Shown one piece after another: positions 28,840-41,047 of a stretch of DNA of 64,000 nt. Both the position numbers and the translations under genes were made by a program. How positions within the stretch are numbered: position 1 is the first letter of the stretch; every line of letters starts with the position of its first letter. Source of the stretch: Roseiflexus sp. (lineage in GTDB: Bacteria > Chloroflexota > Chloroflexia > Chloroflexales > Roseiflexaceae); contig JAGHYV010000013.1 of NCBI GenBank assembly GCA_017743475.1, positions 1-64,000 of the forward strand, read 5' to 3'. A model generated the notes under the pieces. The model was not told the DNA's origin, made no database searches, and was given only the letters and a program-made list of their open reading frames with translations.

Positions 28840-30924
28840 TTATCGCAACGTCTCACCCAATGTTGTTGGTTCCAGACCAGCAGCACGCAGACGATCAATG
28901 ATGCCAGGGAGTGCGCCAGCAGTTGCTGGACGCCCATGGAGCAGAAGAATGCCGCCTGATGCCCGTGCGGGATCGGCGATAGCTCGGTTGATCCATGCCG
29001 GTATGCCGCGATCATCCGCGCTCCAGTGGTACAGTATATACCCTTCTGACGCGACTACGGCGACCGCCTGCGTGGTGTAATTGCCGTAGGGGAAGCGAAA
29101 GTACGGTCGTGTGCTGCGACCTGTGATTTCCTGCACAATACACTCAGTCTCGCGGAGTTCATTTGCTATGCCGTCAAGACCGATCCGTGAGAAAAAGGGA
29201 TGTGTCAACGAATGCTTGGCAATCTCGTGTCCATTGGCAACAATCGCGCGCGCAGCGTCGGGGAAACGCTTGACCCATCGACCGGTCACAAAGAACGTCC
29301 CTTTGACCCTGCGCTGTCGCAGCGCGTCCAGGATAGCATACAACGTCGTATCATCGATTTCGATGTCGAATGTGAGCGCCACCTTGCCAGATGCAGGATT
29401 GCCGCGGTGCACCGGTTCGGTCAAGCCATAAGCCGGTTCTCCGACACGAAACAATGGTATCACTAGCGCCCGTTCAGGGCGTAGCGGCGCTTCAATATCG
29501 ATAGCGTTCAGGATTGCGATGGATGCGGCATCACTGCCTAACCGCGCCGCAATACCGTCGAGCGTTTCACCGGCTGCAACCTGATGAACGGTATACCCGA
29601 TCAGGGCGGGCAAGGGGGTGGGATCGGGAGTTGGCACGGCAGTTGGCGTCGCCGATGGCTCGATGAACAGCAGACTCATAGGGAGAAACACGGGATGTCG
29701 TGCGGCTGGCGCTTCCTGAACGTGCGCTGTTGGCGGCGCAACCTGAATCGGATGCAACTGGTTGAATGGTGCGTGTTCCGATGCACCGAAGAGTCGCCCG
29801 CCGACGATCAACGCAGCACACACAACTGCTGCTGCAATGAAGGGGAGTGGTCGGTTCACCGAAGGCAGGCGCGCGGCGCGGCGCGACAGCGGTTGGAACA
29901 GAACGTCCGTATTGGGTGCAATCCGCAGGGTTGGCGCACCCCACATCGCACTTGTATGCGCCGGCGCCGCGCGCCCAATAGTCACTGCCAGATCGACTGA
30001 TGCTCCCAGCGCCAGGTGATAGTAACAGAGCGCCGCAAAACGCGCAGCAGCGTCCGATGGCAGCGGCATGCTGAACCTGATCGTCGCTGGCAGATGCGCA
30101 TCGATCAGCAGCGCCGCGCATACGACAGGCGCAATGTTCAACGTGCTGCCATTGCCTTCGCCACCGGTCAGCGTGACCAACCGCAGATCCGTGGCGTCCG
30201 CCAGCAGATCGATCAGATCGCCAGCGTCGAACCGGCTGCCGATGTCCAGTTCCAGGCGCTCCGGCGTCAGCGTGGTGCGTGCAACGAGGTGAAGCACATG
30301 CGGCGCTTCATCTGCCAGCGCCTGACTGAGAGTTGCAGGCGTGGTATCGGGCGGTATCCGTAGCGTGAGAACGCCAGCGCGGATGTACTGCGCAAGTGCA
30401 CGATTGAGGTCTTCCAGATGATGGTGGTTGCCGGGTGATGCAACTGCCAGCACACGCAACGGTTCGCGCAGAGGCAAGGGCAGCGGCAGTGTGATGCGCC
30501 GTCCAACGCGCACCAGCGCATAGTCTGTACGTAATGCCGGTTTCCAGACATTGACGCTTCCCAGCGTAAGATACTCCCAAGGGAGCGCCGCGAGTTCTGG
30601 GGAATTGATCTGGAGACGCACCTGTACGCGGGTGCCCTCTGTTGCAGCAGTGCGCGCTGCTTCCAGGATCAGGGCGCGGATCGGCGCAGTAAATAGCGCT
30701 CGTCCTAGCGCCAGACCGATGTTGTGAACGTCTTCGATATGCTGCGCACCGGTGTGCAGCACACGCCATCCCGAATCGACCAGCGCTTCAGAGAGAAACA
30801 ACGCTGACACGACTTCGCGCCCGTTCCCGCTGGCGCAGGTTGGACAATGCCCCAACTCGTCGCGGGGACCAATCATGATATGAACGATGATAGGGAACGT
30901 GGCGCTGTCCGGTGCTGCTGGCAT
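28840..30924 (-). CDS. CHAT-like / transmembrane / LysM / NodB polysaccharide deacetylase fusion protein
   Basis: A 694-residue protein from ATG 30924; GTG 31008 would add 28 residues without a ribosome site. Residues 15-335 resemble a CHAT (caspase-like) domain: GLALGRALFTAPIRALILEA, NSPELAALPWEYLTLG, PLRVLAVASPGNHHHLEDLN. The expected H-G-H-G reads LHLVARTT (211-218) and the expected Cys segment reads LVTLTGGEG (249-257), so peptidase residues are missing. One span lies at 360-379, then a Pro/Thr linker, LysM at 443-490 and NodB at 514-670. NodB keeps Asp520, His571, His575, RFPYG (610-614) and LLHG (661-664), but the second Asp of TFDD is Ile521. The CHAT part should be cytoplasmic and the rest outside. 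Confidence 0.8.
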   Translation of the reverse strand: MPAAPDSATFPIIVHIMIGPRDELGHCPTCASGNGREVVSALFLSEALVDSGWRVLHTGAQHIEDVHNIGLALGRALFTAPIRALILEAARTAATEGTRVQVRLQINSPELAALPWEYLTLGSVNVWKPALRTDYALVRVGRRITLPLPLPLREPLRVLAVASPGNHHHLEDLNRALAQYIRAGVLTLRIPPDTTPATLSQALADEAPHVLHLVARTTLTPERLELDIGSRFDAGDLIDLLADATDLRLVTLTGGEGNGSTLNIAPVVCAALLIDAHLPATIRFSMPLPSDAAARFAALCYYHLALGASVDLAVTIGRAAPAHTSAMWGAPTLRIAPNTDVLFQPLSRRAARLPSVNRPLPFIAAAVVCAALIVGGRLFGASEHAPFNQLHPIQVAPPTAHVQEAPAARHPVFLPMSLLFIEPSATPTAVPTPDPTPLPALIGYTVHQVAAGETLDGIAARLGSDAASIAILNAIDIEAPLRPERALVIPLFRVGEPAYGLTEPVHRGNPASGKVALTFDIEIDDTTLYAILDALRQRRVKGTFFVTGRWVKRFPDAARAIVANGHEIAKHSLTHPFFSRIGLDGIANELRETECIVQEITGRSTRPYFRFPYGNYTTQAVAVVASEGYILYHWSADDRGIPAWINRAIADPARASGGILLLHGRPATAGALPGIIDRLRAAGLEPTTLGETLR

Positions 30925-31042
30925 GATCTTTCGCTGGAATGGTCTGCCGCTCGCGCAGCACAATTGTATCATATTTCCAGTAAACAGTGAATCCCACCAG
31001 ACGTTCACGCGCTATTGAATGACCCTCGTGCTCCTGCCAAGT

Positions 31043-32320
31043 TTAACCTGCAACCAGATGCTCATACTCCTGCTTCGTTCGGCGCGCAACGATGGGCCAG
31101 TCGAATGTTTCGCGCACTAGACGGACGCTCTCTTCACCCCAGTCTGCCCATTGGTCGCGCTGTTCGAGGGCGAGTCGCAACTTTGCCGCCAGGTCGGCGG
31201 CATCGCCTGGACGAGCTAGGTAGCCGTTGCGCCCGTTGAACACTTTGTCGGGAATGCCGCCTGCCGCTGATGCTACGATGGGGCGGCGGTGGATCATGGC
31301 TTCCAGGGTTACAAGCGATGAGCCTTCATAAAGGGTCGGATGCACTACCAGATCGACCTCCTCGTAGAGGTTGTGCAATTCGGTGTCGTTGAGGCGCCCG
31401 ATGAAGGTGATATGTCCGGCAATGCCAGCCTGTCGCGCTTGTTGTTCCAGCGCAGTTCGTTCTTTCCCTTCGCCTACCAGCAACCAGCGCCAGTTCGGTG
31501 GAAGATGATCACGTACACGGGTGAGCGCCTCGATCAGCACGTGGTACCCTTTGTTGCGCTCTAGCCGCCCAACACTGAGAATGGTCAGGCTGGCGTCATC
31601 AAGGCGCAGCCGTTCGCGCAACTGCGCGCGCACGACGTCGTTGACCGGCGCTAGGCATTCGTCGGCGTCGATAGCGCTGGGAATAACCACAACCCGCTCT
31701 GGATCGACGCCTAGATAGCGCGGCAGGTCGTCCCGCGTACAGGCATCGGTTGCAATGGCACGATCGGCACAACGTGCGCCGTAAGAGTAGAGCGCGCGAA
31801 AGGGCGCATATGCCAGCCACTTACGCCAATCGGGCGTGCGATACTCTTCCAGCCCATGCGGGTTGGCGATGAACGGCAGGCGACGCAACAACGGATCGCG
31901 GACGCGGATCCAGCCGTAGCCGAACGCACATAATCCCTGGGCATGAACCACATCGTATGCGCCGCGTCGTGCAGCAATTGCCGCCATTCGCCCCAATCGC
32001 CAGGAATACCAGGGATAGTTGATCTGTCGCCCTAGAACAGAGTTGGGGCGCAGCAGCGGCGATGTGTAGTCGTACCGCAGTGTGATCACACGCTCGATGC
32101 CCGGCAGCGCATTGGCATGCAGATTAGCACAATCAGTGGCATGGTTGTGCGATGACGCATCCGACGTCTGCACATACAGCGTCACCCGGACGCCAAGCCG
32201 CGCCAGGTGGGTGGTCAGATGGAAGACATGGCGTTCAATGCCGCCGAATCCGTGCAGTGGAAAGACAACGCGCGCCAGCATAGCGACGCGCAGTGCATCG
32301 GAAGGGGATCGTTTACTCAT
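31043..32320 (-). CDS. Glycosyltransferase family 4 protein
   Basis: A 425-residue GT-B enzyme. ATG 32320 gives MSKRSPSDALRVAMLARVVF; the longer frame overlaps the preceding pseudogene. N-terminal acceptor domain features are PLHGFGGIERHVFHLTTHLA and VVHAQGLCAFGYGW. The donor site contains ILSVGRLERNKGYHVLIEAL, ERTALEQQARQAGIAGHITF and YEGSSLVTLEAMIHRRPIVA with the E-x7-E motif. It probably adds a sugar to a surface polysaccharide or glycolipid. Downstream is the CHAT-LysM-NodB gene, so a cell-surface cluster is likely. Confidence 0.9.
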   Translation of the reverse strand: MSKRSPSDALRVAMLARVVFPLHGFGGIERHVFHLTTHLARLGVRVTLYVQTSDASSHNHATDCANLHANALPGIERVITLRYDYTSPLLRPNSVLGRQINYPWYSWRLGRMAAIAARRGAYDVVHAQGLCAFGYGWIRVRDPLLRRLPFIANPHGLEEYRTPDWRKWLAYAPFRALYSYGARCADRAIATDACTRDDLPRYLGVDPERVVVIPSAIDADECLAPVNDVVRAQLRERLRLDDASLTILSVGRLERNKGYHVLIEALTRVRDHLPPNWRWLLVGEGKERTALEQQARQAGIAGHITFIGRLNDTELHNLYEEVDLVVHPTLYEGSSLVTLEAMIHRRPIVASAAGGIPDKVFNGRNGYLARPGDAADLAAKLRLALEQRDQWADWGEESVRLVRETFDWPIVARRTKQEYEHLVAG

Positions 32321-32838
32321 GGTGCGTTGCTCTGCATCAATGCCGTTCAATCCGAAGCCAGGCGCCACCGGCGGCAGCGCTCTGTCGCGCCGCGCCGATC
32401 ACGCGATCCACCTGCCAGCCTGTCGCTCAAAGCCGGACAGGGAGTTGCGCCGTGGATCAGGGCGCTGGCGAATGCAGCCACTGACGCCAGATGCCATTAG
32501 AGCGTTCCAACGTGTTTCGGGCGCGGGCAACGCTGCAACGGGATCAGTCCGACTCAGGGTTGCGATTCGTCTTCCGCCGACGCTCTCCGCTCCATCGACG
32601 ATTTCCAATCCATTGAGGTCGAGGATGTCGAATATCGGCGCGCCGGCGCTGCCATACGCCTCGATATGGATGTTGTCGCATGCGCCGGGAACAACTTTCG
32701 AAACCTCAACAGTTTCCATAGCCGCCACTGGCGAGTTCGAGCGAAAGCCAGGCGACATCATTGCCTTCGACCGGAACGGGCGCGCCATCGGCGCCGGGTC
32801 GCTCGTCGATGACGATGGCAGTGCGCGCTGACACAGCA

Positions 32839-33529
32839 TACCTTGATTGCTGGTTGACGACCATCGACACCTTTGGCACGATTGCGGTTGCCCAACCAAC
32901 ATCATCGCCAGGAGGAGCCGATGGACGCCACGTGGATGATACCCGCTTTCGTCGTGATTGACACGCTGATGGAACGCCTGGGGCATCACGGTGATGTGCG
33001 AGCGCACGTTCCCGACTCCGAGATTCTGACGATTAAGGTGCGCGGGTGCGAATGCTGTGGGTAGTGCGCTGCCAAACGGGAGACGTTCGTTGGATGGCGC
33101 GTGCATCTCGTCTGCCGTCCGGATGGCGTGCCCGTGCGCGTTCAGATGCTGCCCGCAGAGGTGCACGACCTGACCACCCCCCCGAACCCTCCCGCGCGCG
33201 GGGGGACTGTGGGGTGCGTCTGGCCTGCTCGCCGGGGCGCGGCTGTTGGGTGATAAAGCCTCCAAGAGCGCCGCTGATAAGGCGAGCATCCTGGCGGAGA
33301 CGGGGATGCGACTGGTCACGGTGCGCCGGGCGACCATGCGTCCGCACGCCTGGTGTATGGACGCCATTGAATTGCGTGCGTATCGTCATACGATTGAGAC
33401 AGTCAACAGTCAACTGGAGAAGATGGGCAGTGAGCGGCTTTACGCACGTACCAATACCGGGTTTGAACTGAAGGTGTACGCAACGCTCATTGCACTCATC
33501 TGTACGAACACGAACTAGCAATCAAGGTA
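32839..33529 (+). mobile_element. IS982-like insertion sequence remnant with terminal inverted repeats
   Basis: The ends carry taccttgattgctggtt (32839-32855) and its inverted copy aactagcaatcaaggta (33513-33529), 17 bases with one mismatch. Between them lies a decayed transposase. The element is about 690 bases, shorter than typical complete IS982 elements of around 1 kb, so it has internal losses. The flanks (cacagca and gcatgta) show no convincing target duplication, which agrees with the loss of host-gene sequence at the site. Confidence 0.75.
32921..33518 (+). pseudogene. IS982-family-like transposase, degraded
   Basis: ATG 32921 has a strong ribosome site (aggagg, about 8 bases upstream). 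The N-terminus reads MDATWMIPAFVVIDTLMERL and HVPDSEILTI, then fails within 50 codons. A second frame supplies KRETFVGWRVHLVCRPDGVP and MLPAEVHDLT. A GC-rich stretch (about 33175-33215) follows. The last frame gives GARLLGDKASKSAADKAS, RHTIETVNSQLEKMGSERLY and ARTNTGFELKVYATLIAL, ending at TAG 33516-33518. These fit the N-terminus, the DDE core parts and the conserved C-terminal Glu helix of IS982 transposases. The gene is dead. Confidence 0.75.
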
Positions 33530-34139
33530 GCATGTATTGGTCCGAACAGATAGCGGGTCAGATCGATCAGATGCGATCCCGGGTTGGCAAGCACGCCGCT
33601 CCCCGGTCTGCTGAAGCGTCAAGAGATTGCGCGATCACGGCGCAGATTGCTGCGGTAGTAACGCAGGTGGAAACTGCGCACATCGCCGATCAATCCGTTG
33701 TCGATGCGTCGCCATGCTTCCTGAAGTGCTGGTACGAAGCGCAGGTGAAAGTTCATACTGCCCGGCAGTCCTCGTGCGTGCGCCAGGTCAACGATGCGTT
33801 CGGCTTCTTCCGGTGTTGCGCCGAGCGGTTTTTCGCAGAAGAGCGCTTTCCCGGCAGCAAGCGCCGCTTCTGCAATGCGCGCATAATCGCCGGTTGGCGC
33901 GCAGCAATCGATGACAGTGATAGAAGGGTGCGTCAGCAATTCATCGAGATTCGTAGTCGTCAGCACGTCACCAAGTTCGCGCCGTGCCCGCTCTGCTGAT
34001 GCAGCGCTGGCAGTGACGACCCCTGTCAGGCGCACGCGGATTTCCAGATCGGGGTAGACGAGCGGCAGCATACGGTAACAGAGCGCATGCATGCGCCCGA
34101 TCCCGCCATAACCAACCAATCCAATGCCGATCACTGCGG

Positions 34140-34622
34140 TCATACACAAAAGGGGGGCGCGCCTGCGCAGGCAAGTCGCTCCAGTTCTTCCAGCGCAGCG
34201 CGTGCAGCAGCGTAGGCGTGCGGGTCGCGCTGCGCCAGCCCGCGCGCCTCAAACTCTTCCACATCGAGTCGCACCATATGATCACGCTCCGCCGACACGA
34301 ACAGATCGAGATCCAGGTCTTCGGAAATGATCGTCTCACTACTGATGATCGCCGGGCGCGTGACGTTGCAGTACCATCCTTTGAGCATACCAGTTGCGCT
34401 GCGCAGTTCGAACACATTGTACCAGCGATCGGCATAGAAGTGTTCGAAGAAGACATCCCCTGGCTCGAATGTCACATATCCCAAGTCGAGTCGCGGATGA
34501 TCCCACACAGCGCGTACCAGCGCATACTCCGGCGTTGCGCGGATTACCCCGGCGCAATAGGTCACTACCTGGTTCTTTTCCGGTTTGACGAGTTTGACCG
34601 TCATTGAGCGTTGAGATGACAT
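34140..34622 (-). CDS. DUF402 (FomD-like barrel) protein
   Basis: A 160-residue protein. Typical features are WDHPRLDLGYVTFEPGDVFF, FYADRWYNVFELRSATGMLK, GWYCNVTRPAIIS and ISEDLDLDLFVSAERD, where the acidic cluster coordinates metal in characterised relatives. The family includes nucleoside-diphosphate phosphatases and FomD. ATG 34622 and ATG 34604 are both possible; the longer version is given. The C-terminal helix with LDVEEFEARGLAQRDPHAY is also a family trait. Its last bases overlap the start of the Gfo/Idh/MocA pseudogene. Confidence 0.8.
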   Translation of the reverse strand: MSSQRSMTVKLVKPEKNQVVTYCAGVIRATPEYALVRAVWDHPRLDLGYVTFEPGDVFFEHFYADRWYNVFELRSATGMLKGWYCNVTRPAIISSETIISEDLDLDLFVSAERDHMVRLDVEEFEARGLAQRDPHAYAAARAALEELERLACAGAPPFCV

Positions 34623-34719
34623 AGCGTCACACAATAGGCAAACGCGCGATGTGTTACTCACGTCTGGATCATCCAATGCAACCAGCGTCTCGCCCGTGAT
34701 TGCCGCACCAGCGACGTTC

Positions 34720-35418
34720 TCACAGATAACTGCGTCGCAGCAGGCGACGAATCCGCTGCCGTACATTGGCATCCAGGGATCGCGCAACCAGCGATGCAAA
34801 AAACAAACCGATCAGGCGCAGCAGCGACATGCGTGGACGAACCATCTCGCGCAGCGTTGCAGGGTCGTGCAGGCGCAGCGGCGATGATTCACGCACTTCG
34901 ATTTTCAGATCATTGCCGCGCCATTCGCGCTCGACCCAGAAAAGATCAGGCATGCTGCGCTGGAAAAAATAGTACGCAGGATTAAAGGCATACAAATAAT
35001 CGAACAACTCGCCAAACGGTTCGTGTGGTTCGCGCGGGTGGAGCACCAGCGTATCGCCCTCTAGGTTCACGTACCAGCGATGAAACGACCAGTGAAACAA
35101 ACGCTCGGCGATTTCGGAAGGGCTCTGGATATACCCGGCAGCGCTGACGCGCCGCAATTCGGCGGCGAATTGCAGCGGGTCGTCCATATGTTCCAGAATA
35201 TGAGAGCAGATAGTATAGGCGAAAGCACCATCCTTGAATGGCAGATGATGGGCATCCGCAACAACGAATGGGCGATCAACCACAAGGTCGCCACCACGCT
35301 CGCGATTATCCCTGCCGGGATAGCGGTCGAGCAACACATCGGCGCGGGGGTGCGGATTGTCGCCGCTCCCGATTTCAAGGACGAGACCAGTCGCCGGCGG
35401 ATTGCAAGTTTGTCTCAT
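34720..35418 (-). CDS. SAM-dependent methyltransferase, class I
   Basis: A 232-residue protein with the AdoMet-binding motif LVLEIGSGDNPHPRADVLLD near residue 13, motif PFVVADAHHLPFKDGAFAYT and ICSHILEHMDDPLQFAAELR (the SHxLEH post-motif). The central part GYIQSPSEIAERLFHWSFHR suggests the methyltransferase-11-like family found in polysaccharide and natural-product clusters. The substrate is unknown. It stands between the mreB 3' end and DUF402 in the same direction. Confidence 0.85.
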   Translation of the reverse strand: MRQTCNPPATGLVLEIGSGDNPHPRADVLLDRYPGRDNRERGGDLVVDRPFVVADAHHLPFKDGAFAYTICSHILEHMDDPLQFAAELRRVSAAGYIQSPSEIAERLFHWSFHRWYVNLEGDTLVLHPREPHEPFGELFDYLYAFNPAYYFFQRSMPDLFWVEREWRGNDLKIEVRESSPLRLHDPATLREMVRPRMSLLRLIGLFFASLVARSLDANVRQRIRRLLRRSYL

Positions 35419-35469
35419 CGTTCAAGTGACGGGTTGCCGCCAGTTTCGCGCAACGTCGTACAGACTGCC

Positions 35470-35518
35470 ACTTCCCAGTTCTCAGTTCTCAGTTCCTGGT
35501 TCCTGGTTCTCAGTTCAA
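35470..35518 (-). repeat. ttctcagttc-type repeat abutting the mreB stop codon
   Basis: The plus strand reads acttcccagttctcagttct followed by cagttcctggttcctggttc and tcagttc. This is the same unit as at 19652-19740 (inverse orientation) and 53308-53342. The last copy includes the mreB stop codon (tca at 35510-35512), so the repeat meets the gene end exactly. Confidence 0.8.
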
Positions 35519-36520
35519 ATCGTCGCCGCTGAGACTATCGCGCAGAATGTCGATGTATTCCAGCGCCAGCCCTGTGCCAATGGCGACACAGTTTGCTGGT
35601 TGGTCGGCAACATAACAGGGAACGCCGGTCACATCGGTAAGCAGTTCATTGATGCGGCGCAGCATCGACCCGCCGCCAGTCATGATCATTCCTTTATCGA
35701 TAATGTCCGACGACAGTTCCGGCGGGGTTTCGGCGAGAACACGTCGGACAGCGCCGATCACTGCCTCCAGCGGCTCTTGCAGCGCATCAGTGATTTCATT
35801 TGAATTGATCTCGATCGTGCGTGGCAATCCAGCCACCTGATCACGTCCGCGCACTTGCATCGACAGCGGGCGCTCGAGCGGTAGCGCAGAACCGATTTCG
35901 ATCTTGATGCTTTCGGCAGTGCGCTCGCCAATCAACACGTTGTACTTGCGCTTGACATAGGCAGCAATGGTTTCATCGAACTTGTTACCGCCGACCCGCA
36001 CCGAATGACTAACGACAATATCGTTCAGCGAAATGACCGCCACCTCAGTTGTGCCGCCGCCAATATCGATGATCATGTTACCCGATGGTTGCGCAACCGG
36101 AATGTTTGCGCCGATCGCCGCTGCCAGCGGCTCGCGGATCAGATAAGCGCGCCGGGCGCCAGCTGCCTCTGCTGCCTGCCGCACAGCGCGCATCTCGACG
36201 GTAGTGACGCCAGCTGGAATGCAGACCATGACATCAGGTTTACTGAAACTGAATGGTCCCATCGCCTTGCGGATGAAGTACCGCAGCATGGCTTCGGTAA
36301 TGTCATAATCGGCGATCACGCCATCGCGCAACGGACGAATCACCTCGATGCTTTCAGGCTCGCGTCCAAGCATCGCCAGCGCATCGGCGCCAACCGCTTT
36401 GATACGGTTGTCCTTTGTCGAGATAGCGACAACCGAAGGTTCAGCCAGAACGATGCCACGACCTTTGACGTACACCAAAACGTTGGCAGTGCCCAGGTCG
36501 ATGCCGATTTTCTTTGCCAT
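35510..36520 (-). CDS. mreB: Rod shape-determining protein MreB
   Basis: A 336-residue bacterial actin. ATG 36520 follows aggaaggt and yields [20 protein letters not shown], the phosphate-1 motif. [20 protein letters not shown] is phosphate-2, and [20 protein letters not shown] is the adenosine motif. MreB filaments guide wall synthesis in rod-shaped and filamentous cells. No mreC or mreD follows. It lies downstream of atpC with about 120 bases between, so it may have its own promoter. RodZ, its usual membrane partner, is encoded separately at 55019..55816. Confidence 0.95.
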   Translation of the reverse strand: MAKKIGIDLGTANVLVYVKGRGIVLAEPSVVAISTKDNRIKAVGADALAMLGREPESIEVIRPLRDGVIADYDITEAMLRYFIRKAMGPFSFSKPDVMVCIPAGVTTVEMRAVRQAAEAAGARRAYLIREPLAAAIGANIPVAQPSGNMIIDIGGGTTEVAVISLNDIVVSHSVRVGGNKFDETIAAYVKRKYNVLIGERTAESIKIEIGSALPLERPLSMQVRGRDQVAGLPRTIEINSNEITDALQEPLEAVIGAVRRVLAETPPELSSDIIDKGMIMTGGGSMLRRINELLTDVTGVPCYVADQPANCVAIGTGLALEYIDILRDSLSGDDLN

Positions 36521-36642
36521 ACCTTCCTGCCTGGCAAGTCTTGCCCTCACAACGAAATATCGCAGGGTTTAGGCGCAGCACCCATGATACTGCATCCTGT
36601 ACCCTGCGACATCAATCCAGATCATCGTGAATACGCGGTGCA

Positions 36643-37062
36643 CTAGTCGCGCTCACGCCGGATTTTCTTCAACTGCGCAACTTTCAACTGCACTAGCGCG
36701 CGTCGCAGTTCCGCTTCGGCAAGCGCGAGGTCTTGTGCGCTTTTACACTCTGCAATGCGCTGCTCAGCAGCGCGGCGTGCCGCTTCAGCACGCGCCTCAT
36801 CAATTTCATCGGCGCGCTCGGCGGTATCCGCCAGAATTGTCACGCGGTTTGGCAGCACTTCCATAAACCCGCCCGAAATGGCGAAAGGCGTAGTCACGCC
36901 GTCCTTGACAATATCGAGTTCACCGACCTCGAGGATTGTCAGGAGCGGCGCATGACGCGGCAGGATGCCGACGCGCCCATCTTTGGTCGGCGCATTAATC
37001 ATATCCACATCGTCGGAGAGTACGACGCGCTCCGCTGTGACAATCTCGAGATGGATCGGCAT
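36643..37062 (-). CDS. atpC: ATP synthase epsilon subunit
   Basis: A 139-residue F1 epsilon subunit. The beta-sandwich has IHLEIVTAERVVLSDDVDMI, NAPTKDGRVGILPRHAPLLT and ISGGFMEVLPNRVTILADTA; the C-terminal helices include AEQRIAECKSAQDLALAEAE. Epsilon couples rotation to the catalytic hexamer and limits ATP hydrolysis. It is the last gene of the operon, six bases after atpD. Normal length. Confidence 0.95.
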   Translation of the reverse strand: MPIHLEIVTAERVVLSDDVDMINAPTKDGRVGILPRHAPLLTILEVGELDIVKDGVTTPFAISGGFMEVLPNRVTILADTAERADEIDEARAEAARRAAEQRIAECKSAQDLALAEAELRRALVQLKVAQLKKIRRERD

Positions 37063-37068
37063 GGCCGT

Positions 37069-39386
<2,318 letters not shown>

Positions 39387-39416
39387 ATGCACCTCGTCGT
39401 GAGAGGGTCGGGTTGC

Positions 39417-41000
39417 TCACGCCTGTTCCGCGCTAAAATCGCTTATCTGCTTGAATTCCTTCAGCAGGTTCTCGATGGCGGAGCGGATTTCCGGCGATGG
39501 GAACTTGCGGTCAAGGCGATTGTCGTAGATCATCTTCCCAACCTCTGGATGCACCGTGCGCATATAGGTGAACAGTTCCGCCTTGAACCGTCCAATCTGA
39601 TTGATCGGCACATCATCGAGGTAGCCATTGATACCTGCGAACAGGATCACGACCTGCTCTTCCAGCGGCATCGGCTGGAATTGCGGTTGTTTGAGCACTT
39701 CCTGCAAACGCTGACCGCGCTCAATCTGCGCCCGCGTGGTCGCGTCGAGGTCTGACGCAAATTGGGCGAATGCCGCAAGATCGCGGAACTGCGCCATATC
39801 GATCTTCAGGCGATCTGACACCGAACGCATCGCGCGGGTCTGTGCCGCGCCGCCGACGCGCGACACCGAAATGCCGACGTTCAGCGCAGGGCGAATACCG
39901 GCATTAAAAAGGTCAGTCTCCAGATAGATCTGGCCATCGGTGATCGAAATGACATTGGTCGGAATGTATGCCGATACGTCATTCGCCTGCGTCTCGATGA
40001 TCGGCAGTGCTGTCAGGCTACCGCCGCCGTAATCCTCATTCAGGCGCGCAGCGCGTTCCAGCAGGCGCGAATGGAGATAGAATACATCGCCAGGGTACGC
40101 CTCGCGTCCTGGTGGTCGGCGCAGCAACAGTGATACCTGGCGGTAAGCAGTTGCGTGTTTGGAGAGGTCGTCGTAGACAATCAGCGCATCGCGTACCTCG
40201 CGACCATCGATTATGACGCCATTTTCCATCACCTCTTCGCCCATCGCACAACCGGCGTATGGCGCGATATACTGGAGCGCCGCCGGTTCCGACGCTGTTG
40301 CCGCGACGACGATGGTGTAGTCCATGGCGCCGTACTTCTCGAGAGTATTGATGATCTGCGCAACCTGGGCGCGTTTCTGCCCAATCGCCACATAGATGCA
40401 GACCATCCCCTGCCCTTTTTGATTGATGATCGTATCGATCGCCAGGGCCGTCTTACCGGTCTGCCGGTCACCAATGATCAACTCGCGCTGACCGCGCCCG
40501 ATTGGGATCATCGAGTCGATTGCAATAATCCCCGTCTGCACCGGCGTATCGACCGACTTGCGCGTGATAACGCCTGGAGCGATCCGTTCGATTGGGCGAT
40601 AGGTCGTGGTCTGGATCGGTCCTTTGCCATCGATGGGCTGACCGAGGGCATTAACCACGCGCCCGATCAGCGCCTGACCGACCGGCACTGAAATAACGCG
40701 CCCTGTCGAATTCACCTGATCGCCCTCCTCGATGCCGAGGTAATCACCAAGGATAATTGCCGCAACCGAATCTTTTTCCAGGTTCAGCGCAATGCCATAC
40801 ACCGGCTCACTCCGACCGGCTTTAGGCGGGAATTCGAGCAATTCAGACGCCATCGCCTGCTCAAGTCCGCTGATCCGTGCCACACCGTCACCCACCTGAA
40901 TAACGGTGCCGACGTTGACCATCTTCGGTTGAAGATCGACACCCTCGCGAATACTTTTCAGCAGGCGCTGATACAATTCTTCAGTCGTTGCAACAGCCAT
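39417..41000 (-). CDS. atpA: ATP synthase alpha subunit
   Basis: A 527-residue F1 alpha subunit. The nucleotide-binding P-loop is [20 protein letters not shown], followed by [40 protein letters not shown] and [20 protein letters not shown] are conserved. The arginine finger lies in [20 protein letters not shown]. It binds non-catalytic ATP and completes the active sites of beta. Confidence 0.98.
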   Translation of the reverse strand: MAVATTEELYQRLLKSIREGVDLQPKMVNVGTVIQVGDGVARISGLEQAMASELLEFPPKAGRSEPVYGIALNLEKDSVAAIILGDYLGIEEGDQVNSTGRVISVPVGQALIGRVVNALGQPIDGKGPIQTTTYRPIERIAPGVITRKSVDTPVQTGIIAIDSMIPIGRGQRELIIGDRQTGKTALAIDTIINQKGQGMVCIYVAIGQKRAQVAQIINTLEKYGAMDYTIVVAATASEPAALQYIAPYAGCAMGEEVMENGVIIDGREVRDALIVYDDLSKHATAYRQVSLLLRRPPGREAYPGDVFYLHSRLLERAARLNEDYGGGSLTALPIIETQANDVSAYIPTNVISITDGQIYLETDLFNAGIRPALNVGISVSRVGGAAQTRAMRSVSDRLKIDMAQFRDLAAFAQFASDLDATTRAQIERGQRLQEVLKQPQFQPMPLEEQVVILFAGINGYLDDVPINQIGRFKAELFTYMRTVHPEVGKMIYDNRLDRKFPSPEIRSAIENLLKEFKQISDFSAEQA

Positions 41001-41047
41001 CGTCTTTCCCCTTTTGACGCCGCGACGTGTCCCCTTGAGCCTGGAGG

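Larger units (their letters stand above)
32337..34143 (-). pseudogene. Gfo/Idh/MocA oxidoreductase disrupted by an IS element and frameshifts
   Basis: The N-terminal half (34143 down to about 33619) has the NAD motif GIGLVGYGGIGRMHALCYRM and the family EKP motif in KALFCEKPLGATPEEAERIV. It breaks off after FHLRYYRSNLRRD. After the inserted element, the minus strand resumes with AIVIDERPGADGAPVPVEGN, DVAWLSLELASGG, then in another frame METVEVSKVVPGACDNIHIE and AYGSAGAPIFDILDLNGLEI. The end HLASVAAFASALIHGATPCP, QVDRVIGAARQSAAAGGAWL and a stop at 32337-32339 needs further frame changes. The middle part is missing. Its ATG overlaps the DUF402 stop (ATGA), so it once belonged to that operon. Confidence 0.85.

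Noticed and set aside
32399-33367. 322-codon minus-strand open frame as one gene
   Set aside because: It crosses the IS border; only its C-terminal part is the remnant of the oxidoreductase, the rest is transposase antisense.
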